Program-made: the position numbers and the translations under genes
Notes under the pieces: generated by a model
Told to the model about the DNA's origin: nothing
What the model saw: only the letters and a program-made list of their open reading frames with translations
Database searches by the model: none
In this document: piece after piece, positions 27,032-36,231 of the stretch
Numbering within the stretch: position 1 is the first letter of the stretch
Layout of the letters: each line of letters opens with the position of its first letter
DNA from: Streptomyces sp. NBC_00708
GTDB lineage: Bacteria > Actinomycetota > Actinomycetes > Streptomycetales > Streptomycetaceae
Length of the DNA stretch: 64,000 bases
NCBI GenBank assembly: GCA_036226585.1
Contig: CP108997.1
Coordinates: forward strand, 5,766,001 to 5,830,000
Direction: 5' to 3'

Positions 27032-28105
27032 GTGAGTGCCAACGACCGCCCCTCCGGGCAGCAGACGAAGACTTCCGCCACCTACGACTCGGCGTTCCTG
27101 AAGGCCTGCCGGCGCGAGCCGGTGCCGCACACGCCGGTCTGGTTCATGCGTCAGGCGGGGCGCTCGCTGCCCGAGTACCTGAAGGTGCGCGAAGGCATCC
27201 CGATGCTCGACTCCTGCACGATGCCGGAGCTGGTCGCCGAGATCACGATGCAGCCGGTCCGCCGCCACAAGGTCGACGCGGCCGTCTACTACAGCGACAT
27301 CGTCGTGCCCCTCAAGGCGATCGGCATCGACCTCGACATCAAGCCCGGTGTCGGCCCGGTCATCGCCGAGCCGGTCCGCACCCGCGCCGACCTGGCCCGG
27401 CTGCGCGACCTCACGCCCGAGGACGTCCCGTACGTCACCGAGGCCATCGGCCTGCTCACCGCCGAGCTGGGGGAGACCCCGCTGATCGGCTTCGCGGGTG
27501 CGCCGTTCACGCTCGCGAGCTACCTCGTGGAGGGCGGGCCCTCCCGCAACCACGAGCACACCAAGGCCATGATGTACGGCGACCCGGAGCTGTGGGCCGA
27601 CCTGCTCGACCGCCTCGCCGAGATCACCGGCGCCTTCCTCGAGGTCCAGATCGAGGCCGGCGCCTCGGCCGTCCAGCTCTTCGACTCCTGGGTCGGCGCC
27701 CTCGCCCCCGCCGACTACCGGCGCTCGGTGCTGCCCGCCTCCGCGAAGGTCTTCGACACCGTCGCCCGTTACGACGTCCCGCGCATCCACTTCGGCGTCG
27801 GCACCGGCGAACTGCTCGGCCTCATGGGCGAGGCCGGCGCGGACGTCGTCGGCGTCGACTGGCGGGTCCCGCTGGACGAGGCCGCCCGCCGCGTCGGCCC
27901 CGGCAAGGCGCTCCAGGGCAACCTCGACCCGGCGGTGCTCTTCGCGCCGACCTCCGCGGTGGAGGCCAAGACCCAGGAGGTGCTGGACGCGGCCGCCGGC
28001 CTGGAGGGCCACATCTTCAACCTGGGCCACGGCGTGATGCCGAACATGGACCCGGACGCGCTCTCCCGGCTCGTCGAGTACGTCCACACCCGCACCGCCC
28101 GCTGA
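27032..28105 (+). CDS. hemE: Uroporphyrinogen decarboxylase
   Basis: Converts uroporphyrinogen III to coproporphyrinogen III by four decarboxylations. 357 residues from GTG 27032, matching the family length. The signature [15 protein letters not shown] (near residue 35) holds the substrate-binding arginines. Also conserved are [13 protein letters not shown] with the catalytic Asp, [17 protein letters not shown] and the C-terminal [10 protein letters not shown] with the conserved His. A longer frame from 26972 exists, but residues before this GTG are not family-like. No Shine-Dalgarno precedes the GTG, so it may be leaderless. With hemY and chdC it supplies the coproporphyrin-dependent haem route. 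A hairpin at 28115-28142 closes it. Confidence 0.94.
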   Translation: MSANDRPSGQQTKTSATYDSAFLKACRREPVPHTPVWFMRQAGRSLPEYLKVREGIPMLDSCTMPELVAEITMQPVRRHKVDAAVYYSDIVVPLKAIGIDLDIKPGVGPVIAEPVRTRADLARLRDLTPEDVPYVTEAIGLLTAELGETPLIGFAGAPFTLASYLVEGGPSRNHEHTKAMMYGDPELWADLLDRLAEITGAFLEVQIEAGASAVQLFDSWVGALAPADYRRSVLPASAKVFDTVARYDVPRIHFGVGTGELLGLMGEAGADVVGVDWRVPLDEAARRVGPGKALQGNLDPAVLFAPTSAVEAKTQEVLDAAAGLEGHIFNLGHGVMPNMDPDALSRLVEYVHTRTAR

Positions 28106-28114
28106 CCGCGCGGA

Positions 28115-28142
28115 GGCGGGCGCCGCTCAGTCGGTGCCCGCC
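28115..28142. terminator. Bidirectional terminator between hemE and the oxidoreductase
   Basis: 10-bp stem with one G-U pair, arms 28115-28124 and 28133-28142, 8-nt loop. It overlaps the stop codon of the convergent oxidoreductase gene. Confidence 0.65.
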
Positions 28143-29509
28143 TTCCGCAGCGCCGCGACCGTCTTGCGGGCCGCCACCAGGACCGGGTCCCAGACCGGCG
28201 AGAACGGCGGCGCGTACCCCAGGTCCAGCGCGGTCATCTGCTCGACGGTCATCCGGGCGGTGAGCGCCACCGCCGCCACGTCGACGCGCTTGCCGGCCCC
28301 CTCGCGGCCCACGATCTGCACGCCGAGGAGCCGGCCCGTGCGGTACTCCGCGATCATCTTCACCGTCATGGGCCGCGCGTCCGGGTAGTAGCCCGCCCGG
28401 CTCGTCGACTCGATGGTCGCCGTGACGTACCGCAGGCCCACCGCGCGGGCGTCCTTCTCGCGCAGCCCGGTCCGGGCGATCTCCAGGTCGCAGACCTTGC
28501 TCACCGCCGTACCCACCACACCGGGGAACGTGCCGTAGCCGCCGCCGACGTTGGAGCCGATGACCTGGCCGTGCTTGTTGGCGTGCGTGCCGAGCGCGAT
28601 GTGCCGGGTGTGGCCGGCCACCAGGTCCAGGACCTCCACGCAGTCGCCGCCCGCCCAGATGTTCTCGTGTCCCACCACCCGCATCGCCAGATCGGTGAGC
28701 AGACCGCCGTGCGGGCCGAGCGGCAGCCCGGCCTCCCGGGCGAGCGTCGTCTCCGGCTCGACGCCGATGCCGAGCACCACGATGTCCGCCGGATAACCGG
28801 CGTCGCCCGTGACGACCTCGGTGACGCGGCCGTCCGGCCCGGTACGGATGGCGGTGACCGCCGCCCCGTTCACCGTGGTGATGCCGAGCCCGTCCATGGC
28901 GTCGTGGACCATGCGCCCCATGTCCGGGTCGAGCGTCGCCATCGGCTGCTCGCCGCGGTTGAGGACGGTCACCTCGAAGCCGCGCTTCAGCATCGCCTCG
29001 GCCATCTCGACGCCGATGTACCCCGCCCCGACGACGACCGCGCGCCTGCCCTCCGTACGGTCCAGGCTGTCCAGCAGCGCCTGCCCGTCGTCCAGGGTCT
29101 GCACCCCGTGCACCCCCGGCGCGTCCATGCCGGGCAGCTCCGGGCGCACCGGCCGTGCCCCGGTGGCGATCACCAGCTTGTCGAACCCGGTCCAGTAAGT
29201 CTCGCCGGACTCCCGGTCCCGGGCGCGCACCCGCCGCCCCGCCACGTCGATCTCCGTCACCTCGGTGCGGGTGCGCAGATCGATGTCCCGGGCCCGGTGC
29301 TCCTCGGGTGTACGGGCGATGAGCTCGTCCCGGTCCGCCACGTCGCCGCTGACCCAGTACGGGATGCCGCACGCGGAGTACGAGGTGAAGTGGCCCCGCT
29401 CGAAGGCGGTGATGCTCAGCTCGTCCGGGCCCTTGAGCCGCCGGGCCTGGGACGCGGCGGACATGCCCGCCGCGTCCCCGCCGATGACCACCAGTCGTTC
29501 CGCCGTCAT
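28127..29509 (-). CDS. FAD-dependent pyridine nucleotide-disulfide oxidoreductase (CoA-disulfide reductase / NADH oxidase-like)
   Basis: 460 residues. FAD-binding GGDAAGMSAASQARR at the N-terminus, a single redox cysteine in SYSACGIPYWV (near residue 43), a second Rossmann motif VVVGAGYIGVEMAEAM for NAD(P)H, and the FAD-closing IWAGGDCVEV. A dimerisation domain follows (QIVGREGAGKRVD). The single-cysteine arrangement is that of CoA-disulfide reductases, NADH oxidases and persulfide reductases rather than of two-cysteine glutathione reductases. It stands convergent to hemE. Actual substrate is unresolved. The ATG at 29509 follows a GGAGGG-like site. Confidence 0.85.
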   Translation of the reverse strand: MTAERLVVIGGDAAGMSAASQARRLKGPDELSITAFERGHFTSYSACGIPYWVSGDVADRDELIARTPEEHRARDIDLRTRTEVTEIDVAGRRVRARDRESGETYWTGFDKLVIATGARPVRPELPGMDAPGVHGVQTLDDGQALLDSLDRTEGRRAVVVGAGYIGVEMAEAMLKRGFEVTVLNRGEQPMATLDPDMGRMVHDAMDGLGITTVNGAAVTAIRTGPDGRVTEVVTGDAGYPADIVVLGIGVEPETTLAREAGLPLGPHGGLLTDLAMRVVGHENIWAGGDCVEVLDLVAGHTRHIALGTHANKHGQVIGSNVGGGYGTFPGVVGTAVSKVCDLEIARTGLREKDARAVGLRYVTATIESTSRAGYYPDARPMTVKMIAEYRTGRLLGVQIVGREGAGKRVDVAAVALTARMTVEQMTALDLGYAPPFSPVWDPVLVAARKTVAALRKAGTD

Positions 29510-29574
29510 GCCGGTCCCTCCGAAGCGCGTCGATACGCACCCACGCTACGGGGCGGGCCGCGCTGCCGGCGTAC

Positions 29575-30486
29575 TCACTCGCCCTTCGCACCCCGGCGGC
29601 GGCGCAGCAGCCGCCACAGCAGGGCCAGGACGGCCGCCACGGCGAGGAACGGGGCCGCCGCGCCGACCGCCATCGCCAGCCACCGCAGCATCGTCACGAA
29701 GGCGTGCCAGCCCCCGGCGAGAGCGTCCGTGAAGCCCGGGTCGTCGTCGGCCTCACCGGCGGCCGTCTCCGGCTCCATCAGGTCGAGCGTGATCGTCGCC
29801 AGCGTCGTACGGTCCTTGAGCGACGCCCGCTCGGCGAGCAGCGACTCCAGGTCCGCCTGACGGGTGCTCAGTTCCCCTTCCAGCGTGACCACATCGGCCA
29901 GCTTCTCGGCCCGCTCCATCAGCTTGCGCACCCGCGCCACGCTCGCCCGCTGGGTCGCGATCCGGCTGTCGGTGTCGACGACCTGGTCGGTGACGTCCTT
30001 GGCCGCCGACGTACGTGAGACGAGCTTCCCCGCGCCCGACAGCTCCCGCAGCACCTCGTCGTACGCCTCCTGCGGCACGCGCAGCACGAGGTTCGAGGAC
30101 TCCCGCGTGCCGTCGACCCGTTCGGTGGTCTCCTTCTCGACCAGCCCGCCCGCGTCCTGTGCCGTCGCACGGGCGTGCGCGGCCGCCTTCGACGCGTCCT
30201 TCACCTCCACCGAGAGCGAGGCGGTGCGGATGACGTGGGCCGCTGCCTGCTTCGGGGTCTTCCGCTGCCGCTCCGTGCGGGCCGAACCGGCCGCCGGCGC
30301 CTCGGCCTTGCCGGCCGCCGCGTCCGCCTGCTGCTGGGGCTCGGCCACGCCGCCCCGGTCGGCCTTGCTGTCCGACGCGTCGCTCGCCGCGCCGCAGCCG
30401 CTCAGCGCCAGTACGGCGGTCAGCAGCACGGCGGCCGGCGCGGTGCGCACGCCTCTGCCGGTACGGATGAAGGGTGCTCCCTGCAT
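29575..30486 (-). CDS. DUF4349 domain lipoprotein
   Basis: 303 residues from ATG 30486 (GGGGGGA about 5 nt upstream). The N-terminal lipoprotein signal ends LALSGC. A low-complexity linker rich in Ala, Gln and Asp follows, then the DUF4349 domain with IRTASLSVEVKDASKAAAHA, STNL-like SSNLVLRVP and a long coiled-coil region (about 170-225, TQRASVARVRKLMERAEKLA). A transmembrane helix near residues 272-295 is followed by an RRRR tail. The protein is thus anchored at both ends, with the domain outside. Function is unknown; it may be an envelope stress or lipid-associated protein. It diverges from hemY across 127 bp. Confidence 0.82.
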   Translation of the reverse strand: MQGAPFIRTGRGVRTAPAAVLLTAVLALSGCGAASDASDSKADRGGVAEPQQQADAAAGKAEAPAAGSARTERQRKTPKQAAAHVIRTASLSVEVKDASKAAAHARATAQDAGGLVEKETTERVDGTRESSNLVLRVPQEAYDEVLRELSGAGKLVSRTSAAKDVTDQVVDTDSRIATQRASVARVRKLMERAEKLADVVTLEGELSTRQADLESLLAERASLKDRTTLATITLDLMEPETAAGEADDDPGFTDALAGGWHAFVTMLRWLAMAVGAAAPFLAVAAVLALLWRLLRRRRGAKGE

Positions 30487-30613
30487 AACTGTCCCCCCAG
30501 GACGGGTGATTGATGACGGCGATGGGACGTACCGGGGCGCGCGGACGGACCCGCACATCCGGTTTCGAAGCGGTCACGGTCAGGACTCGGAACCGGTTTG
30601 AGAGAGTGGAGCC

Positions 30614-32086
30614 ATGCAGTCATCCACACACCGCGCGGACCGGGCCCCCCGCCACGTCGTCGTCATCGGCGGCGGCATCGCCGGACTCGCGGCCGCCCAC
30701 CGGCTCGTCGGCGCCGGGCTGAGGGTCACCCTCCTGGAGGGGACCGACCGGCTCGGCGGCAAGCTCATGACCGGCGAGATCGCGGGAGTCCGGGTCGACC
30801 TCGGCGCCGAGTCCATGCTCGCCCGCCGCCCGGAGGCCGTCGGCCTGGCACGCGCCGTGGGCCTCGGCGACCGCCTCCGGCCGCCCGCCACGGCCACCGC
30901 CGCCCTGTGGACGCGCGACGCGCTGCGCCCCATGCCCAAGGGCCATGTGATGGGCGTCCCGGGCGACCCGTCCGTCCTCGGCGAGGTGCTGTCGCCCGAG
31001 GGCCTGGCCCGTATCGCCCAGGACCGCGAACTGCCCCCGACCGCCGTCGGCGAGGACGTCTCCGTCGGCACGTACGTCGCGGACCGGCTGGGCCGCGAGG
31101 TCGTCGACCGGCTGGTGGAACCACTGCTCGGCGGGGTGTACGCGGGAGACGCCTACCGGATCTCGATGCGCGCCGCCGTCCCGCAGCTGTTCGAGGCGGC
31201 CCGGCAGGGCGGCTCGCTGCTCGACGGGGTCACCCGCCTCCAGGAACGGGCGGCGGCCCGGCAGTCGAACGGGCCCGTCTTCCAGGGCATCCAGGGCGGC
31301 ATCGGGACCCTCCCGGGGGCCGTCGCCGACGCCGTACGCGCCGGGGGCGGCGAGATCCTCATGGAGGCCCCCGTGCTGGGCCTGACCCGTACCGCCGACG
31401 GCTGGGACGTACGCACCGACACCCGGGTCGTCTCCGCCGACGGCATCGTCCTCGCCGTGCCCGCTTGGTCCGCCGCCACGCTGCTCGCGTCCGAGTCCCC
31501 GGGCGCCTCGGCCGAACTGGGGGGCGTCGAGTACGCGTCGATGGCCCTGGTCACCCTGGCCTTCCGGCGCTCCGACGTGACCGGTACGGCCTTCGACGGG
31601 CGCTCCGGCTTCCTCGTACCGCCGGTCGACGGGCACACCATCAAGGCCGCCACCTTCTCCACCCACAAGTGGCAGTGGGTCTCCGACGCGGCCCCCGGCC
31701 TGTTCGTGCTGCGGACCTCGGTGGGCCGGTACGGCGAGGAGGAGCACCTGCACCGCGAGGACGGCGAGCTGGTCGGCGTATCGCTGCGCGACCTCGCCGC
31801 GGCGACCGGGCTCACCGCCCGGCCCGTGGCGACCGAGGTCACCCGGTGGATCGGCGGGCTGCCCCAGTACCCGGTGGGTCACCTCGCGCGGGTCGCCCGC
31901 ATCCGCGACGCGGTCGCGAAGCTGCCCGCGCTGCGGGTGTGCGGCGCGGTCTACGACGGGGTCGGCATCCCCGCCTGCGTGGCGAGCGCACACCGGGCCG
32001 CGGACGAGATCGCCGGGGATCTCACCGGGGAGATCATCGCCACGCCGACCCTGGTTCAGGGCACTCGGAGCGAGGCGGGACAATAG
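30614..32086 (+). CDS. hemY: Coproporphyrinogen III / protoporphyrinogen oxidase, HemY type
   Basis: FAD enzyme of 490 residues. The dinucleotide-binding start is [17 protein letters not shown], followed by [12 protein letters not shown] and [15 protein letters not shown]. Later conserved parts include [26 protein letters not shown] and the C-terminal [18 protein letters not shown]. In actinobacteria this enzyme (also called HemG or CgoX) oxidises coproporphyrinogen III to coproporphyrin III, ahead of iron insertion. The chdC gene begins 4 nt after its stop, so they form an operon for the last haem steps, though chdC may also have its own leaderless promoter. ATG 30614 has GTGGAG just upstream. 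Confidence 0.93.
   Translation: MQSSTHRADRAPRHVVVIGGGIAGLAAAHRLVGAGLRVTLLEGTDRLGGKLMTGEIAGVRVDLGAESMLARRPEAVGLARAVGLGDRLRPPATATAALWTRDALRPMPKGHVMGVPGDPSVLGEVLSPEGLARIAQDRELPPTAVGEDVSVGTYVADRLGREVVDRLVEPLLGGVYAGDAYRISMRAAVPQLFEAARQGGSLLDGVTRLQERAAARQSNGPVFQGIQGGIGTLPGAVADAVRAGGGEILMEAPVLGLTRTADGWDVRTDTRVVSADGIVLAVPAWSAATLLASESPGASAELGGVEYASMALVTLAFRRSDVTGTAFDGRSGFLVPPVDGHTIKAATFSTHKWQWVSDAAPGLFVLRTSVGRYGEEEHLHREDGELVGVSLRDLAAATGLTARPVATEVTRWIGGLPQYPVGHLARVARIRDAVAKLPALRVCGAVYDGVGIPACVASAHRAADEIAGDLTGEIIATPTLVQGTRSEAGQ
32079..32084 (+). promoter_or_regulatory. -10-like GACAAT before chdC
   Basis: GACAAT (four of six consensus bases) ends 6 nt before ATG 32091 and no Shine-Dalgarno is present. 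chdC may thus be translated from a leaderless transcript in addition to hemY readthrough. Confidence 0.35.
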
Positions 32087-32090
32087 CCGT

Positions 32091-32825
32091 ATGAGTGCTC
32101 CTGAGACTGAGACATCAAGCAAGGCTCCGAACGCCGGCAAGAAGGCCAAGGACCTCAACGAGGTCATCCGCTACACGCTGTGGTCCGTCTTCAAGCTGCG
32201 CGACGTCCTGCCCGCCGACACGGACCGCGCGGCCGTCGCCGGCGAGGTCCAGGAGCTGTTCGACCAGCTCGCCGCGAAGGACATCACCATCCGCGGCACG
32301 TACGACGTCTCGGGCCTGCGCGCCGACGCGGACCTCCTGATCTGGTGGCACGCGGAGACCGCGGAAGAGCTCCAGGAGGCGTACAACCTCTTCCGCCGCA
32401 CGCGGCTCGGCAGGCACCTGGAGCCGGTCTGGTCGAACATGGCGCTGCACCGCCCCGCCGAGTTCAACAAGTCGCACATCCCGGCGTTCCTCGCCGACGA
32501 GACGCCGCGCAACTACGTCAGCGTGTACCCCTTCGTGCGCTCGTACGACTGGTACCTGCTGCCCGACGAGGACCGCCGCCGCATGCTCGCGGACCACGGC
32601 AAGATGGCCCGCGGCTACCCCGACGTACGCGCCAACACCGTCGCCTCGTTCTCGCTCGGCGACTACGAGTGGATGCTGGCGTTCGAGGCCGACGAGCTGT
32701 ACCGCATCGTCGACCTCATGCGTCACCTCAGGGCCTCCGAGGCGCGGATGCACGTCCGCGAGGAGGTCCCCTTCTTCACCGGCCGGCGCAAGTCGGTCGC
32801 GGACCTGGTGGCCGGGCTCGCGTAG
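32091..32825 (+). CDS. chdC: Coproheme decarboxylase (HemQ/ChdC, chlorite-dismutase fold)
   Basis: Final enzyme of the coproporphyrin-dependent haem route: it decarboxylates iron-coproporphyrin to haem b with peroxide. 244 residues with a hydrophilic, lysine-rich start of about 20 residues. Family segments are [27 protein letters not shown], the [14 protein letters not shown] region carrying the reactive tyrosine, and the proximal-histidine segment [15 protein letters not shown]. It ends with [10 protein letters not shown]. It lies 4 nt after hemY. Actinobacterial members often need the N-terminal tyrosine region, which is present. Confidence 0.93.
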   Translation: MSAPETETSSKAPNAGKKAKDLNEVIRYTLWSVFKLRDVLPADTDRAAVAGEVQELFDQLAAKDITIRGTYDVSGLRADADLLIWWHAETAEELQEAYNLFRRTRLGRHLEPVWSNMALHRPAEFNKSHIPAFLADETPRNYVSVYPFVRSYDWYLLPDEDRRRMLADHGKMARGYPDVRANTVASFSLGDYEWMLAFEADELYRIVDLMRHLRASEARMHVREEVPFFTGRRKSVADLVAGLA

Positions 32826-32922
32826 CGAACGGGCTTCGGACCACCCCGACCCGGAAGATCAGACGGCGGGCACACGGCACCTCGTGCCGCCCGCTGGTCC
32901 AGCGACACCGGGTTCGGCTCAG

Positions 32923-32952
32923 CGGTGCGGCGCGCTTCGGCGCGCCGCACCG
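32923..32952. terminator. Bidirectional UUCG-loop terminator
   Basis: Perfect 13-bp arms at 32923-32935 and 32940-32952 closed by a TTCG tetraloop with C-G closing pair, just outside the 32957 stop of the convergent membrane protein gene. Confidence 0.85.
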
Positions 32953-32956
32953 TTCG

Positions 32957-33727
32957 TCATTCGCGGCCCAGCCGCATCCGGATGCCCGCCCGGCCGGTCA
33001 GCGCCGCCCGCAGCGCGGGATCGTCCACCGCGTCCACCCCGCGCACCGCGACCGTCACCAGCGTGTCGCCCGTCGCGCCGTCCCCCGGCACCGCGCACGT
33101 CTCCAGCAGCCGCTGCCCGGCCGGGGAGGCCCACGAACCGTAGGGATGCGCCTCGACGCGCGCTATGGCCAGGCACCCCAGGGTCAGGGCGAGCGGCAGC
33201 GCGAACCACACCAGCAGCCGGCTGTCCGGGCCGCCCCGGGTGAGGACCAGGACGGCGGCGCCCAGCGCGGCCACCAGCAGGGCCGCCCCGCGCACCGCCC
33301 GCACCGCCGGGGCGACGCCGGCCCCGTGCGGGAGCGCCAGGCCGGCGGCGACGAGCCGGTCGGACACGGCACGCACGGCGTCGGCCGCCGCTGCCGCCGC
33401 GCGCACCGGCGCTATCGGCGACTGGCCCTCCGGCCCGATGGCACGGATCACCGTGCGCTCCACCTCGTCGCGGCCCTCCGGGTCGACGACCGTCGCCCAG
33501 CCGGTGTGGGCCAGCAGCAGCCGCCGCCGCAGATGCATGGAGACGAGCGCCAGGTCGGCGACCCGGCGCGGGCCGCCCGACAGGAACGCCGCCTCGTACA
33601 GGGTGAGTTGCCGGGCGCCGGACGCGCCGTCGGGCCGCCGGGCCGCGCGGGCTCCCGCGAGACAGAGCCGGGCGCAGGGCAGCCCCGCCGCACCCCAGGC
33701 GACCAGCAGCAACAGAAACGGAACCAT
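32957..33727 (-). CDS. TIGR04222-type membrane protein without Cys tail
   Basis: 256 residues. An N-terminal hydrophobic helix (VPFLLLLVAWGAAGLP) precedes a basic segment, then the TIGR04222-like domain (LTLYEAAFLSGGPRRVADLALVSM, HLRRRLLLAHTGWATVV). Two further helices lie at about 160-205. The C-terminus carries HPYGSWASPAGQRLLETC and a conserved ending domain. It is a shorter paralogue of the neighbouring 33791-34816 product (shared AFL.GGP.RV.D.AL..MH..GRL) but lacks the long Gly/Ser/Cys tail. By charge, the loop after helix 1 and the C-terminus are cytoplasmic. It is the last gene of the DUF692 cluster, 63 bp after its paralogue. Function unknown. Confidence 0.78.
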   Translation of the reverse strand: MVPFLLLLVAWGAAGLPCARLCLAGARAARRPDGASGARQLTLYEAAFLSGGPRRVADLALVSMHLRRRLLLAHTGWATVVDPEGRDEVERTVIRAIGPEGQSPIAPVRAAAAAADAVRAVSDRLVAAGLALPHGAGVAPAVRAVRGAALLVAALGAAVLVLTRGGPDSRLLVWFALPLALTLGCLAIARVEAHPYGSWASPAGQRLLETCAVPGDGATGDTLVTVAVRGVDAVDDPALRAALTGRAGIRMRLGRE

Positions 33728-33790
33728 GCCGGATTTCTATGCCTGCACCGCCCGCGGCGCCATAGCTCGTCCAACAGGTGGACGGCCGTC

Positions 33791-34816
33791 TCAGGAACTG
33801 CTGCCGCAGCTCGACCCGCCGCCACAGCTGGAGCCGCCTCCGCAGCTCGAACCGCCACCGCAACTCGATCCGCCCCCGCAGCTGGAGCCGCCACCGCAGC
33901 CGGAGCCGCCTCCGCAGCCGGAACCCGAGGAGCCTCCGCAGCTGCTTCCCGACGAGCTGCCGCAGCCGCCCCCGGGGCTCGACCCGGCACACCACACCGT
34001 CGGCGCGAGCAGCAGCGCCGAGTCCGTGGAGCTGGACGGGGTGTACGCAGGGCCGGCGGGCCGGGTCCGGGCCGCCGTGATCAGGTGCGTCCGCAGCCCG
34101 GGGTCCGCGACGCCGCGCAACCCCCGGGTCGCCACCAGGAACGCGGGGTCGGTCCGGTAGGCGTGGGCGGCTCCGAACTCCGCCGCTGCCCTGCGCCCCG
34201 CCCGGGTGATCCGGGACCGGGCCACCGCCGCGCAGATCAGCCCGGTCATCGCCCCGCCGATCAGGGCCGGGAAGGCGAGCAGGAAGAACGGCAGGTCGGT
34301 GCCGGTGCCGTCGTTGTCCGCCATGAAGCGGCTGATGGCCAGGAACAGGGCCACCGGCAGCCCCAGCAGGCAGAGCACGCCCTGAAGCGTCCCCCACCGG
34401 CGCCACCGCGCGTCCGCGTCGGGCGGCGCCAGCAGCCCGCGCGCGGCCAGACCGTCACCGGTCTCCTGCACCGCCGCGTGCCGCATCACCGCCACCCGCA
34501 GCGCGGCCAGCGCCCCGCTCGGCGCGGCGGCCAGCTCCTGGAGCACCGCACGCTCCACCGGATCGTGGGCGACCGGCCGCAGGACCGCGACGATGCCGGG
34601 GCCGCCGACGGCCAGCCGGCCGTCCGCGTGCATGGCGGCCAGTGCGGTGTCGACGACCCGGCCGGGTCCGCCGTGGAGGAACGCCACCTCGGACAGGTCG
34701 TGCACCGTGCCGGACCGCTCCCGGCGGCGGGCACGGGCGAGCCCGCTGATGAGCGGGACGGACGAGCAGACCACGGCGAGGATGAGGAGTACGGGCAGCA
34801 CGGTCATCCCCGTCAC
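33791..34816 (-). CDS. TIGR04222-type membrane protein with periodic Cys-rich tail (possible MNIO substrate)
   Basis: 341 residues from GTG 34816, overlapping the DUF692 gene stop by 4 nt (GTGA); ATG 34807 is an alternative. Helix 1 (about 5-24) is followed by RARRRERS and the domain [19 protein letters not shown]. Helices 2 and 3 lie at about 150-220, then [15 protein letters not shown], which places the C-terminus in the cytoplasm. The tail from Trp275 is almost only Gly, Ser and Cys. Its ten cysteines are at 276, 285, 293, 301, 307, 313, 319, 325, 331 and 337, the last seven exactly six apart (repeat GGGSSC). Such tails are known in TIGR04222 proteins and suggest cysteine modification or metal binding. 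The adjacent DUF692 enzyme is the obvious candidate modifier. Confidence 0.8.
   Translation of the reverse strand: MTGMTVLPVLLILAVVCSSVPLISGLARARRRERSGTVHDLSEVAFLHGGPGRVVDTALAAMHADGRLAVGGPGIVAVLRPVAHDPVERAVLQELAAAPSGALAALRVAVMRHAAVQETGDGLAARGLLAPPDADARWRRWGTLQGVLCLLGLPVALFLAISRFMADNDGTGTDLPFFLLAFPALIGGAMTGLICAAVARSRITRAGRRAAAEFGAAHAYRTDPAFLVATRGLRGVADPGLRTHLITAARTRPAGPAYTPSSSTDSALLLAPTVWCAGSSPGGGCGSSSGSSCGGSSGSGCGGGSGCGGGSSCGGGSSCGGGSSCGGGSSCGGGSSCGSSS
33797..33905. repeat. Tandem 18-bp coding repeats for the Cys tail
   Basis: About six degenerate 18-bp units encode GGGSSC blocks at the end of the TIGR04222-type gene. Synonymous changes between units keep the protein repeat while the DNA differs, so the repeat looks selected at the protein level. 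Confidence 0.7.
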
Positions 34817-36111
34817 CGCCCCACCAGCGCGGAGCGGGCGGCCCGCACCAGCCGGGTGGCGCGTCCGGGCGGTCGTGGCGCCGCCCGGTCCCGCCACCAG
34901 TACGTCAGCCGGCGCCGGGCCGCGTCGTCCTCCGGGCGGCCCGCGACGAGCAGGTGCTCGGCGAAGTCCAGGGCGTCGCGCCGGTACCCCGACGTCATGG
35001 GCCGCGCTCCGGCGTACGCGAGGAACGCGGCCCGGTAGCCGTCGCCCAGGATCCCGGGCAGCTCGGGCGCCACCTTGGCCACGACGTCGGCGCGCTTGGC
35101 GGCGAGGGCGCGGCTCTGCACCCCGAGCCGGCGCCGGTCGAACCCCTTCGGCGCGGGCGTCCCGGCGACGAGGGCGGACAGCAGGGCGGTCTGGGCGACG
35201 GCGACACCGTCCCGTACGGACTCGGCGACGGGTGGGGCGGGCGGGACTTCCGGGGGCGCCCAGGCAGCCGAGGCGCCCTCGCCCTTCTCCAGCACCCCCC
35301 GGATCGCGTCCAGCTCGCCCGCCAGCTCACCGGCCGGCGGGAACGCCTCGTCGCGCTCCAGCAGCACCCCCGGCGGGTCGACCCGGGAGCGCAGTCCGGC
35401 GAGGACATCGAGGACCGGGGCGGTCACCGGGTGGGCGTGCGTGTCGTGCCACACTCCGTCCTTCTCGATCCCGCCCGCCACATGCACGTACGCGATGGCC
35501 TCCACCGGCAGCTCGTCCAGGGCGGTCGCCGGGTCCTCGCCCCGGTTCACGTGGTTGGTGTGCAGATTGGCCACGTCGATCAGCAGCCGCACCCCGGTCC
35601 GCCCGACCAGCTCGGCCAGGAACTGCCCCTCGGTCAGCTCCTCGTCCGGCCAGGAGATCAGCGCCGCGATGTTCTCCAGCGCCAGCGGCACCGGCAGCGC
35701 CTCCTGCGCGATGCGCACGTTCTCGCACAGCACGTCCAGCGCCGCCCGGGTGCGCGGCACGGGCAGCAGATGGCCCGCCTCCAGCACCGGCGACCCGGTG
35801 CGCGCCCCGCCCGCCCGGACGAACGCGATGTGCTCGGTCACCAGCGGCGCGCCCAGCAGCGTGGCGCGGGCGGCGAGGTCCGCGAGCTTGCCGGGGTCGG
35901 GGCGGTCGGCGCCGCCGAGGCCCAGCGAGACACCGTGCGGGATCACGGTGACCCCGCGCTCCCGCAGCCGTACCAGGGAGTCCGGGAGGTGGTCGGTGCA
36001 GAGGTTCTCCGCGACCGCCTCCACCCAGTCGATCCCCGGCAGCGCCTCCACCTCGGCGGCGATCTCCGGCCGCCAGCCGATTCCGATACCCAGCTTCATA
36101 CCGTCCCCCAC
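34813..36111 (-). CDS. DUF692 / MNIO-family enzyme with fused C-terminal partner-like domain
   Basis: 432 residues. The first 285 form the DUF692 TIM barrel. Putative iron ligands are all visible: [11 protein letters not shown] (His), VTEHIAFVR (Glu-His), [12 protein letters not shown] (Glu), [13 protein letters not shown] (Asp, Asn, His), AYVHVAGG (His), HDTHAHPV (Asp, His) and [10 protein letters not shown] (Glu). DUF692 enzymes are multinuclear non-haem iron oxidases, e.g. MbnB, that remodel cysteines in ribosomal peptides. Residues about 300-432 form a second helical domain ([37 protein letters not shown]) that resembles the separate partner proteins of such enzymes. It overlaps the Cys-tail gene (GTGA), consistent with enzyme and substrate. 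GTG 36111 has a GAGGGGG site; ATG 36099 is possible. Confidence 0.85.
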   Translation of the reverse strand: MGDGMKLGIGIGWRPEIAAEVEALPGIDWVEAVAENLCTDHLPDSLVRLRERGVTVIPHGVSLGLGGADRPDPGKLADLAARATLLGAPLVTEHIAFVRAGGARTGSPVLEAGHLLPVPRTRAALDVLCENVRIAQEALPVPLALENIAALISWPDEELTEGQFLAELVGRTGVRLLIDVANLHTNHVNRGEDPATALDELPVEAIAYVHVAGGIEKDGVWHDTHAHPVTAPVLDVLAGLRSRVDPPGVLLERDEAFPPAGELAGELDAIRGVLEKGEGASAAWAPPEVPPAPPVAESVRDGVAVAQTALLSALVAGTPAPKGFDRRRLGVQSRALAAKRADVVAKVAPELPGILGDGYRAAFLAYAGARPMTSGYRRDALDFAEHLLVAGRPEDDAARRRLTYWWRDRAAPRPPGRATRLVRAARSALVGR

Positions 36112-36231
36112 GCTGTTCCCCCTCGGTTCGTGCAGGGGTGATGACCCCGGAGTGCGGCGATGAATCCGGGAGGGGCGACGTTCAGAGCTTCATTTGAGGT
36201 TGAACGGCGCCCGCCGCCCGGACCGCGGTCC

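Noticed and set aside
33165..34160. Plus-strand frame with a striking PQLEPP repeat
   Set aside because: This is the complement of the 18-bp repeats encoding the Cys tail; the minus-strand reading has the domain, helices and coupling.
36180..36205. GTTCA/TGAAC inverted repeat before the DUF692 gene
   Set aside because: Five-bp arms over 16 nt are too weak to support a site.
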